A stretch of 64,000 nt of DNA, from positions 117,834 through 181,833 of the forward strand of contig NZ_JADBGG010000003.1 in NCBI RefSeq assembly GCF_014873765.1, written 5' to 3'. The DNA comes from Desulfomicrobium macestii. GTDB taxonomy: Bacteria > Desulfobacterota > Desulfovibrionia > Desulfovibrionales > Desulfomicrobiaceae. The position numbers were made by a program, and so were the translations under genes. The notes under the pieces were generated by a model. That model was given only the letters and a program-made list of their open reading frames with translations, made no database searches and was not told the origin of the DNA. This document shows, piece by piece, positions 54,009-62,012 of the stretch (its first letter is position 1; each line of letters begins with the position of its first letter).

Positions 54009-54053
54009 GTTCATCCAGTCCATTCCGCCCATTCCGTCCGTAGCGTCCACCAA
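54009..54053. repeat. 9-bp degenerate tandem repeat (about five copies)
   Basis: gttcatcca, gtccattcc, gcccattcc, gtccgtagc and gtccaccaa follow one another exactly. The repeat lies between fxsA and the UbiD-type gene. Confidence 0.65.
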
Positions 54054-54088
54054 AAAAGCCTACAAAGCCCCAGACCCCGGAGCACACC

Positions 54089-55921
54089 ATGATCTACCGC
54101 AATCTCAAATCCTGCCTCGACGATCTGGAGCGGACCAAACAGCTGGTACGCATCGATGAGCCCATCGACCCCTATATCGCGGCCGGAGCCATCCAGCGCA
54201 GGGTCTTTCAGGCCGGTGGACCGGCACTGCTCTTCACCAACGTCAGGGGCACCAAATTTCCCATGGCCGCCAATATTTTCGGCACATTGGCGCGGACAAA
54301 ATTCATTTTCCGCGCCACCCTGCGCCGCGTGGAGGCCATGCTTTCGGCCAAGGCCGATCCGGCCCTCGTCCTGAAAAAGCCCGCGCTCTGGCCAGGGCTG
54401 GCCCTTGGCGCCTGGCACACCCTGCCCAAGACCGTCAGCGACGGCCCGATCATGGCCCACACCACCAGCATTTCGCAGCTCCCGCAGCTCGTTTCCTGGC
54501 CCATGGACGGCGGGGCCTACGTGACCCTGCCGCTGGTCTATTCCGAGAGCCCTTCAAAGCCCGGATACATGGGCTCGAATCTTGGCATGTACCGCATTCA
54601 GCTCTCGGGCAACGAGTTTGAAAAGGACCGGGAAGTGGGCCTGCACTACCAGATCCATCGCGGCATAGGGTATCATCACGCCGAAGCCATCGCGCGCAAG
54701 ACCCGCCTGCCCGTGAACATTTTCGTCGGAGGACCTCCGGCCATGACGCTGGCCGCCATCATGCCCCTGCCCGAGGGCATCGCCGAGATGCTCTTTGCCG
54801 GTGCGCTGGGCGGGCATCGCGTGCCCATGGTCAAGCGGCCCGGGGAACTGCCGATCCCGGCTGAGGCGGATTTCTGCATCCGTGGATACATCGACCCCGG
54901 CGTGCAGAAGCCCGAAGGCCCCTTCGGGGACCATCTCGGCTACTACAGCCTGGCGCACGATTTTCCGGTCATGCAGGTTTCCGAGGTGCTGCACCGCGAA
55001 GGCGCCGTCTGGCCTTTCACCACGGTGGGCCGCCCGCCCCAGGAGGACACCATGTTCGGGGCGTTCATCCATGAACTGACCGCCGAGCTGGTGCCGCAGG
55101 TTTTCGGAGGCGTGCACGAGGTTCACGCCGTGGACGCGGCCGGAGTGCATCCGCTCCTCTTGGCCGTGGGCAGCGAGCGCTATGTGCCTTATGCGGGCGA
55201 GCGCCAGCCTCAGGAGCTCATCACCAACGGGCTGTCACTGCTGGGCACGACCCAGACCTCCCTCTCCAAGTACGTCATCCTCGCCGCCCGCGAGGACGAC
55301 CCGGACCTGTCCTGCCACGATGTGCCCCGATTCCTCGGGCATGTGCTCGAACGCCTCGATCTGTCGCGGGATCTGCATTTCATCACCCGCACGACCATGG
55401 ACACGCTCGATTATTCCGGCATCAGCCTCAATCAGGGCTCCAAGGTGCTCTGGACGGCCGCCGGAAGTCCCAAACGCGAACTGGGCACGGCCTTGCCCGC
55501 CCTGATCCTGCCGGACGGGTTTTCCAATCCGCGTTTTTTTGCTCCGGGCATGCTGGTCCTTTCCGGTCCGGCCCACGCCCAGCCGCGCGACACCCACGAC
55601 CCGGCCATGGAAAATCTGTGTCAGGTTCTGGCAAAAGCCGACCTGCGCGGTTTTCCGCTCATCGTTGTCGCCGATGACGCCGAGTTCACGGCGGATTCCT
55701 GGGACAATTTCCTGTGGGTGACCTTCACCCGCTCGGACCCGGCCACGGACACCTACGGGCTGAACGGATTCACGCACTGCAAGCATTGGGGATGCACGAG
55801 CATGGTCGTCGACGCCCGGCTCAAGACCTATCACGCCCCGGCGCTGGTCAGTGTGGCGGAAATCGAAAAAAGAGTGGACGAACTTGCCCTGCCCGGCAGA
55901 CCCCTGTATGGAATCATCTAA
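54089..55921 (+). CDS. UbiD family decarboxylase, menaquinone (futalosine pathway)-type
   Basis: This 610-residue protein belongs to the prenyl-FMN-dependent UbiD decarboxylases. Signatures are GPALLFTNVRGTKFPMAANI near the start, HYQIHRGIGYHHAEA, VNIFVGGPPAMTLAA and the catalytic KPEGPFGDHLGYYS. The about 610-residue length and C-terminal extension fit the menaquinone-biosynthesis decarboxylases of the futalosine route rather than shorter UbiD (about 490). CGGAG precedes the ATG. It needs prFMN from a UbiX, not seen here. The substrate is inferred. Confidence 0.88.
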   Translation: MIYRNLKSCLDDLERTKQLVRIDEPIDPYIAAGAIQRRVFQAGGPALLFTNVRGTKFPMAANIFGTLARTKFIFRATLRRVEAMLSAKADPALVLKKPALWPGLALGAWHTLPKTVSDGPIMAHTTSISQLPQLVSWPMDGGAYVTLPLVYSESPSKPGYMGSNLGMYRIQLSGNEFEKDREVGLHYQIHRGIGYHHAEAIARKTRLPVNIFVGGPPAMTLAAIMPLPEGIAEMLFAGALGGHRVPMVKRPGELPIPAEADFCIRGYIDPGVQKPEGPFGDHLGYYSLAHDFPVMQVSEVLHREGAVWPFTTVGRPPQEDTMFGAFIHELTAELVPQVFGGVHEVHAVDAAGVHPLLLAVGSERYVPYAGERQPQELITNGLSLLGTTQTSLSKYVILAAREDDPDLSCHDVPRFLGHVLERLDLSRDLHFITRTTMDTLDYSGISLNQGSKVLWTAAGSPKRELGTALPALILPDGFSNPRFFAPGMLVLSGPAHAQPRDTHDPAMENLCQVLAKADLRGFPLIVVADDAEFTADSWDNFLWVTFTRSDPATDTYGLNGFTHCKHWGCTSMVVDARLKTYHAPALVSVAEIEKRVDELALPGRPLYGII

Positions 55922-55952
55922 TCACCCAATCAACACCAGCGGGGACATGCAC

Positions 55953-57374
55953 ATGCGTACAAAGATAGTGGCCACTCTGGGCCCGGCTTCCATGGATCAG
56001 AACGTCATGAAGGAAATGGTCCTGCTTGGCGTGCGGGTCTTCCGTCTCAATTTTTCCCATGCCGACGCGGAGTATTTCGGGCCGGTCATTCAGAAGATCA
56101 GGCAGGTCGAGAAGGAGACCGGCATCCCGCTTACAGTCATGGGAGACCTGTGCGGTCCCAAGATCCGCATCGGCGAGGTCAAGGGCTCGCCCCTGCAGAT
56201 CCGCAAAGGGGCCTATGTATGCCTTGGCGGGCCATCCATGGCGGCGACGACCGAAAGCGACATCTTCATAAGCCTCGATGTGCCGGAGCTTCTGGAAGGC
56301 CTGGAGGCGGACATGCCCGTGTCCCTGTCCGACGGCATGCTGCAGTTCAAGGTCGTGAAGGTCATCGAGCGCGACCGACTGGTCCTGATGGAGGCCCTGA
56401 ACGGCGGCATCCTGACCTCCAACAAGGGCATCGCCTTTCCCGGCAAGACGCTCAAGGTGGCGGCCATGACTGACAAGGACCGCCGCGATCTGCACCAGGG
56501 ACTCGATATCGGCATCGACGCCGTGGCCCTGTCCTTCGTGCAGAGTAAGGAGGACATCGAGGACATCAAGGCCGAGATCGCGCGGCACGGGACCTGGATT
56601 CCCGTGGTGGCCAAGGTCGAGCGCAAGAACGCCGTGGACAAGCTCGACTCCATCCTGGAAGTGGCCGACGCCATCATGGTCGCGCGCGGCGACCTGGGCC
56701 TCGAATGCAGCCCGGCCGAGCTGCCCATCATCCAGAAAAAGATCCTGCGCTCCTGCCGGCATGCCCAGAAGCCGGCCATCGTCGCGACCCAGATGCTCTT
56801 GTCCATGGTCAAGAATCCCATCCCCACGCGCGCTGAATCGACGGACGTCTCCAACGCCATGATCGACGGCGCGGACTGCGTCATGCTCTCCGAAGAGACG
56901 GCCATCGGCAGCTATCCCGTCGATGCCGTGCGCTTCATCAACGAGATCGCGCAGTATTCCGAGCCATATTACCTGGAGCGCCTGGGCGGCCCCTACATGC
57001 CCAAGGCCGAAAAGAATCCGCCCAAGTTCCTGGCCTACTCCGCCTGCCTCATGGCCGACAACGCCGACAGCGTGGCCCTGGTCTGCCATTCGACCACGGG
57101 CGCCACGGCCCGGTACATCAGCTCCCGCCGTCCGGCGCAACCCATCTACGCCATGACCACGGACGCGCGCATCATGCGCTGGATGAACTTCTTCTGGGCC
57201 ATCACCCCGGTGGAAAGCCCGCTCGAGCCCCGCAGTCACCAGAAGAGAGCGGAAAAGTTCGTGCAGGAGTACGCGGGTTTCAGGCCCGGCGAGAACGTGA
57301 TCATCGCCAGCGGCCAGGCCACCCCGGGCATGGGTACGGTCATGACCAACGAGATCAAGGTGTATTATAAGTAG
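55953..57374 (+). CDS. pyk: Pyruvate kinase
   Basis: The 473-residue enzyme makes ATP and pyruvate from phosphoenolpyruvate. It shows TKIVATLGPAS, RLNFSHADAEYF, DLCGPKIRIGEV, LSFVQSKEDIEDIKAE, VAKVERKNAVDKLDSILE and VARGDLGLECSP, then the ESTDVSNAMIDGADCVMLSEETA nucleotide/metal block (shown here only in part) and a C-terminal effector domain. A second ATG at 55947 is in frame; GGGG suits 55953. A strong terminator follows. Confidence 0.96.
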   Translation: MRTKIVATLGPASMDQNVMKEMVLLGVRVFRLNFSHADAEYFGPVIQKIRQVEKETGIPLTVMGDLCGPKIRIGEVKGSPLQIRKGAYVCLGGPSMAATTESDIFISLDVPELLEGLEADMPVSLSDGMLQFKVVKVIERDRLVLMEALNGGILTSNKGIAFPGKTLKVAAMTDKDRRDLHQGLDIGIDAVALSFVQSKEDIEDIKAEIARHGTWIPVVAKVERKNAVDKLDSILEVADAIMVARGDLGLECSPAELPIIQKKILRSCRHAQKPAIVATQMLLSMVKNPIPTRAESTDVSNAMIDGADCVMLSEETAIGSYPVDAVRFINEIAQYSEPYYLERLGGPYMPKAEKNPPKFLAYSACLMADNADSVALVCHSTTGATARYISSRRPAQPIYAMTTDARIMRWMNFFWAITPVESPLEPRSHQKRAEKFVQEYAGFRPGENVIIASGQATPGMGTVMTNEIKVYYK

Positions 57375-57441
57375 CTTGGAGCAGTTAGAGAGCGCTCCGC
57401 CATCAAACGACCATGTTTTTGACGTAAACTTGTCTGCGAGG

Positions 57442-57485
57442 TATGCCGCATGACCGCGTGACGGTCGTGCGGCATATTTTTTTTT
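57442..57485 (+). terminator. Rho-independent terminator of pyk
   Basis: A 15-bp stem (57442-57456 with 57462-57476, one G-T pair) is followed by T9. It lies about 70 bp after the pyk stop and 30 bp before the glycosyltransferase start. Confidence 0.9.
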
Positions 57486-57516
57486 GCATCGCTTGGTTTT
57501 GAAAAAGGAGGCTTCT

Positions 57517-58887
57517 GTGAGAATCGCGATCTGCAGCTATAGCCAGGGTGTTGGCAATGGCATAGCCAGGATGGATGAGTATCTTTTGCAATATTTAGAC
57601 AGAGGCACTTTTTCTGTTTTGTACGTCTTTATCGATACCAAGAAGGATGGTTTGTTCGAAAGAGTCTCCCCAGGGAGAATACATCTTTCCCTTGATATCG
57701 CGCTGGAAAATCTTCCCGACATTTTTAGACATGTCGATATCATACAATTCAATGGGAGCTATGATCCTGTTATCTGTTCCGCCGCAGAGATAGCCGGAAA
57801 AAAAGTGGTGATTGAGGTTATGCACAATATTGAGCCTGGGATGATGCATCGAAATGTGTGCCATACGGTTTGTGTATCCCGAACGGTTCAGAGGGCTCAG
57901 CTGAATGCCAGCAAAACCAGCGTTATATATAACGGTGTAGACACGCAGAAATTCGTTCCTGCGCGGATAAGACGCTATCCGGAAAAGATTGTTGTGATGC
58001 AGCCAGCCCGGCGTGACAAGGTGATGCACGCGAATCTGGAAAATCTCGCTCCTCGCATCTTCGCGCATAATGGCAATCTCGAGTTTTGGATGGTCGGCCC
58101 GGGCCAGGACACGGCCTACGGCGAAAATTTTTCCGCCATGAAATATCTCGGGGTGCGAGCGGACATGGAAGAACTTTACGCCAATGCCGATTTCATGCTT
58201 CTGCTGTCCAAAGGAGACTCTTTTGGTCTGGTTGCGGCCGAGGCGATGGCGTGCGGGTGCCTGCCTATAGTGTCTCACGATGGTGGAGCCGCCGAGTTCG
58301 TTGAGCATCTGAAAGATGGATATGTGGTTGACTGCTCGCGGCCGGAAGGAATTGTTCCTGCCATTCTGGAGGCCCTGAACGCTCGTGGCGAAGACGAAGT
58401 CATGCGTCTGGCGGCGCGCAGAAAAGCGCTGGACGTGCTCGATATTAAAAATTCAGTGTGGCACTATGAGCAACTGTACGCAGAGATAGTTTCAAAGTCC
58501 TGTGCTCACGAGTCTTGTGGTGCATGCTTGTCGAAGGAGCTTCCAATCATGGAGTCACGTATGATGACTTTGGCCATGTATCATCGGCAAGGACGCAGCT
58601 TGTGTGAGTTGGCTCCGTTTTTTTCAAAACTTGTCCTCACGGAGCAGGGATTTGATCCAGGCAGGCTTAGGCATCCGTTTTGGGGAAACGTATTTGAAAT
58701 CGTTTCTTCCTTGGCGCACGAAATGGTTCTTAGTGGGCACAAGGATGTCGCGTTTAGATTCTACGACAAACTGTTGTCGAGTAGAATTATCTTTCCATTT
58801 TATTTGCAAAATTGGCTGGAGAGCGGTCCTGCTTTAGATGCACGTACGAGAATTCGGCATGCTTTGGATGTGCTTGGCTGCGGTTGA
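57517..58887 (+). CDS. Glycosyltransferase family 4 (GT-B) with C-terminal extension
   Basis: This 456-residue protein is a GT-B glycosyltransferase. The N-terminal half contains RIAICSYSQGVGNGIARMDE and NIEPGMMHRNVCHTVCVS, and the C-terminal half MQPARRDKVMHANLENL, YANADFMLLLSKGDSFGLVA and the EAMACGCLPIVS nucleotide-sugar site (E-x7-E type). Residues beyond about 340 add a Cys-containing linker (CAHESCGACLSK) and a helical tail. GTG 57517 has GGAGG six bases upstream. The gene is visibly A/T-richer than its neighbours and is flanked by terminators, consistent with transfer. Acceptor unknown. Confidence 0.85.
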   Translation: MRIAICSYSQGVGNGIARMDEYLLQYLDRGTFSVLYVFIDTKKDGLFERVSPGRIHLSLDIALENLPDIFRHVDIIQFNGSYDPVICSAAEIAGKKVVIEVMHNIEPGMMHRNVCHTVCVSRTVQRAQLNASKTSVIYNGVDTQKFVPARIRRYPEKIVVMQPARRDKVMHANLENLAPRIFAHNGNLEFWMVGPGQDTAYGENFSAMKYLGVRADMEELYANADFMLLLSKGDSFGLVAAEAMACGCLPIVSHDGGAAEFVEHLKDGYVVDCSRPEGIVPAILEALNARGEDEVMRLAARRKALDVLDIKNSVWHYEQLYAEIVSKSCAHESCGACLSKELPIMESRMMTLAMYHRQGRSLCELAPFFSKLVLTEQGFDPGRLRHPFWGNVFEIVSSLAHEMVLSGHKDVAFRFYDKLLSSRIIFPFYLQNWLESGPALDARTRIRHALDVLGCG

Positions 58888-58951
58888 AAAGCATCGTGTT
58901 TGCAGGCGTCGCACAATAGGGTTTCAAGGTGAAAAATCGCAAAAGGTAAGG

Positions 58952-58986
58952 AAAAGGGGCGGTCCAGCAGGCCGCCCCTTTTTTGG
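58952..58986. terminator. Terminator between the convergent glycosyltransferase and purL genes
   Basis: aaaaggggcgg (58952-58962) pairs with ccgcccctttt (58972-58982), followed by more T residues. The A run on the left lets it serve the minus strand too. Confidence 0.88.
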
Positions 58987-59009
58987 TAACATGTCGGGAT
59001 GAAGTAGCT

Positions 59010-61991
59010 TTAAAAATCCAGCGTCTTTTTCCAGGCTGTGGCCAGGTCTTCTACCGAAGCGTTGGCCAGGATTGCGCTTCCAGCGCGCAGGGTCAGCTTT
59101 TCGTCGGATGTGGTCCGGCCGATGGCGGCCATGAAGTCATCGGCGAAGAGGGCTTCGAAGGCGCCGCGCCTGTCTTCCGGCACCGTGACCACGAAGCGGC
59201 TGGCGGATTCGCTGTAGAGGCGCTGTTCGGGCAGCGGGCAATCAAGGGCCGGGATCTTGTCCACGTCGATGTCCGCACCGATCCGTCCGGCCAGAGCCAT
59301 TTCGGCCACAGCCACGGCCAGTCCGCCGTCGGAGACGTCGTGGGCCGCGCTGACAAGGCCGGTGGTGATGGCTTCGTGCATGCGCTCGTAGCGGATGCGC
59401 GCGGAAACCGCGTCGACCTGCGGCACCGATCCGCACACACCCAGGGCGTCGGCATATTCCGAGCCACCCAGTTCGTTTTTGGTCAGGCCGAGCACGTAGA
59501 CGTTTTCGTCCGGACGCTTGAAGTCGGAGGTCATGGTCCTGTTGCAGTCGTTAATCACGCCCATGACCGAGAAGAGGACCGTGGGCGGGATGGAGATCTT
59601 GGTTCCGCCGCCGGTGTAGTCGTTCTTCATGGAGTCCTTGCCGGAAATGCAGGGCACTCCGTAGGCGAGGCAGAAATGGGCCAGGGCCTGATTGGCGCGG
59701 ACCAGCTGGGCCAGTTTGTATTCGCCGTCCGGGGTCTTTTCGGACTGGACCGGGTCGCACCAGCAGAAGTTGTCCACGCCGGCCATGTGGCGGATGTCGC
59801 CGCCGGTGGCCACGGCGTTGCGCACGGCTTCATCGATGGCGCCCGCCATCATCCAGTACGTATCGAGATCGCTCAGTTTCGGGCAGATGCCGTTGGCCAC
59901 GACCAGGGCCTTGTCGCTGCCGAGCTGGGGACGGATCACGGCGGCGTCGGCCGGACCGTCGTTCCGGGCTCCAATGAGGGGCTTGATCACGCTTCCACCC
60001 TGTACCTCGTGGTCGTACTGGCGGATGACATACTCGCGGGAGCAGATGTTCAGGCGGCCGAGCATGGTTTGCAGAAAGTCCTGATGGTCCGTTACCTTGG
60101 GATGCGGCGTTTCGCAGCCACAGCAGACCTGCGGTTGCCGCCAGGCGGCGCGGAGCTTCATCTGCGGGCAGCCGTCATGCAGGAACTGCATGTCGAGGTC
60201 GGTCACGATCCTGTCATTGTAGCGCACATGCAGGTAGCCCGAGTCCGTGAAGCAGCCCAGATCCGAGGCCTCGACGTTCATTTCTTCCGCCAACTCCATG
60301 AAGGCCTGAAGTTTGGACGGGGGCACGGCCAAGGTCATGCGCTCCTGGGCTTCGGAGACCAGGATCTCCCAGGGGCGCAGGCCGTCGTACTTGAGCGGGG
60401 CCTTGGCCAGGTCCATGTCGCAGCCGCCGCAGTCCTGGGCCATTTCGCCGACCGAGGAGCTCAGTCCTCCGGCGCCGTTGTCGGTGATGGCGTTGTAGAG
60501 GCCCAGATCGCGGGCGCGCATCAAAAAGTCGTACATGCGGCGCTGGGTGATGGGGTCGCCGATCTGGACGGCCGTGGCCGGAGAGCCCTCGTGCAGCTCT
60601 TCGGACGAGAAGGTCGCGCCGTGGATGCCGTCCTTGCCGATGCGGCCGCCGGTCATGATGATGCGATCGCCGGGCAGGGCCTTCTTTTCGTAGCTGGGAT
60701 GTCCGGCCACGGTGGCGGGCATGGTGCCGATGGTGCCGCAGAATACCAGCGGCTTGCCCAGGAAGCGTTCGTGAAAGACGATGGCTCCGTTGACCGTGGG
60801 GATGCCGGACTTGTTGCCGCCGTGTTCGACGCCTTCCCGCACGCCCTCGAAAACGCGGCGCGGGTGCAGCAGGCGGGGCGGCAGTTCGTCGTCGTGAAAG
60901 GGCGAGGCGAAGCAGAACACGTTGGTGTTGCAGAGCAGGTTCGCGCCCATGCCGGTGCCCATGGGGTCACGGTTCACGCCGACGATGCCGGTAAGGGCTC
61001 CGCCGTATGGGTCCAGGGCAGAGGGGCTGTTGTGGGTTTCGACCTTGATGCAGACGTTTATGTCTTCGCTGAAGCGGATCACGCCGGCATTGTCCTTGAA
61101 CACGGACAGGCAGAAGTCGTCCTTGCCCATGCGCTGGCGCAACTGCTTGGTGCTGCCCTGGATGTAGGTCTTGTAGAGGCTGTTGATTTCAGCCTTGGTG
61201 CCGTTTTCAAGATTCTCGTAGCTGATGCGGGAGCTGAAGATCTTGTGCTTGCAGTGCTCGGACCAGGTCTGCGCCAGGCATTCGAGTTCCGCGTCCGTGG
61301 GTGCGGCGGGGAGATTTTTGGCCTTGCGGTGGGCGACGACCTCGGGGCTCGCATAGTAGTCGCGGATGCAGCGCATTTCTTCAAGATTCAGGGCCAGGAT
61401 GTTTTCGCGGCTGAGCTTCATGAGCGCGGCGTCATCCATGCTGCTCAAATCCACGATATCGACGGTGCTCGAGGCTTCGCCCGTGACCGCCGCAGTGCGC
61501 GCCGGAAAGCCGGGGCTTGTGGTCCAGGTGTCCCTGTCCACGATCTGGAAGCGCTGGATCAGCTCGTTGGCCAGAAGGTCCTTGGCGATGTGCTCCACCT
61601 GGGCCGGGCTCAGGTCGCCGCTGATCAGGTACTGGGTGGATGTGTAGACCGCGATGTCCGCGTTGCGTTCCCCAAGCACTGTGCGCAGGGTTTCGCGAGC
61701 GGTGCGGCCCTCGTTGTCGGTCACGCCGGGGCGGAAGCCGACCTCGATGATCCAGTCGAAATCCGTGGCCGCCGGAGCGGTCTGGGCCGTATGCAGGACC
61801 GGGTCATGCAGGGCTCCGGCCTCGATGGCCTGATCCACCTGGGCCTGGCTCAGTCCGTCGACGGTGTAGATCCGGATTATCCGGACCTGATCCACGGTCA
61901 GGCCGAGCTCGTTTTTGATCTTGTGGGCGGTCTTGTTGCCCTGGGTATCGGTAACTGCCTTGCGCAGAGCCACTTCGACTCGGATCGGCAT
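59010..61991 (-). CDS. purL: Phosphoribosylformylglycinamidine synthase, PurL with N-terminal PurS-like repeats
   Basis: The 993-residue protein catalyses FGAR amidation to FGAM. The N-terminus holds two PurS-like copies (about 1-70, RVEVALRKAVTDTQGNKTA; about 78-150, WIIEVGFRPGVTDNEGRTA). A linker (about 165-230) leads to the PurL core with QTWSEHCKHKIFSSRI, VETHNSPSALDPYGGALTGI, GVEHGGNKSGIPTVNG, TDNGAGGLSSSVGE, ISGKDSMKND and VSAAHDVSDGGLAVAVAEMA. The C-terminal glutaminase of the large-type enzyme is missing, so a separate PurQ must supply ammonia. AGGAG precedes the ATG. It follows the GGDEF gene by 21 bp. Confidence 0.93.
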   Translation of the reverse strand: MPIRVEVALRKAVTDTQGNKTAHKIKNELGLTVDQVRIIRIYTVDGLSQAQVDQAIEAGALHDPVLHTAQTAPAATDFDWIIEVGFRPGVTDNEGRTARETLRTVLGERNADIAVYTSTQYLISGDLSPAQVEHIAKDLLANELIQRFQIVDRDTWTTSPGFPARTAAVTGEASSTVDIVDLSSMDDAALMKLSRENILALNLEEMRCIRDYYASPEVVAHRKAKNLPAAPTDAELECLAQTWSEHCKHKIFSSRISYENLENGTKAEINSLYKTYIQGSTKQLRQRMGKDDFCLSVFKDNAGVIRFSEDINVCIKVETHNSPSALDPYGGALTGIVGVNRDPMGTGMGANLLCNTNVFCFASPFHDDELPPRLLHPRRVFEGVREGVEHGGNKSGIPTVNGAIVFHERFLGKPLVFCGTIGTMPATVAGHPSYEKKALPGDRIIMTGGRIGKDGIHGATFSSEELHEGSPATAVQIGDPITQRRMYDFLMRARDLGLYNAITDNGAGGLSSSVGEMAQDCGGCDMDLAKAPLKYDGLRPWEILVSEAQERMTLAVPPSKLQAFMELAEEMNVEASDLGCFTDSGYLHVRYNDRIVTDLDMQFLHDGCPQMKLRAAWRQPQVCCGCETPHPKVTDHQDFLQTMLGRLNICSREYVIRQYDHEVQGGSVIKPLIGARNDGPADAAVIRPQLGSDKALVVANGICPKLSDLDTYWMMAGAIDEAVRNAVATGGDIRHMAGVDNFCWCDPVQSEKTPDGEYKLAQLVRANQALAHFCLAYGVPCISGKDSMKNDYTGGGTKISIPPTVLFSVMGVINDCNRTMTSDFKRPDENVYVLGLTKNELGGSEYADALGVCGSVPQVDAVSARIRYERMHEAITTGLVSAAHDVSDGGLAVAVAEMALAGRIGADIDVDKIPALDCPLPEQRLYSESASRFVVTVPEDRRGAFEALFADDFMAAIGRTTSDEKLTLRAGSAILANASVEDLATAWKKTLDF

Positions 61992-62012
61992 GTTGTTCTC
62001 CTAAGGTGGCGC

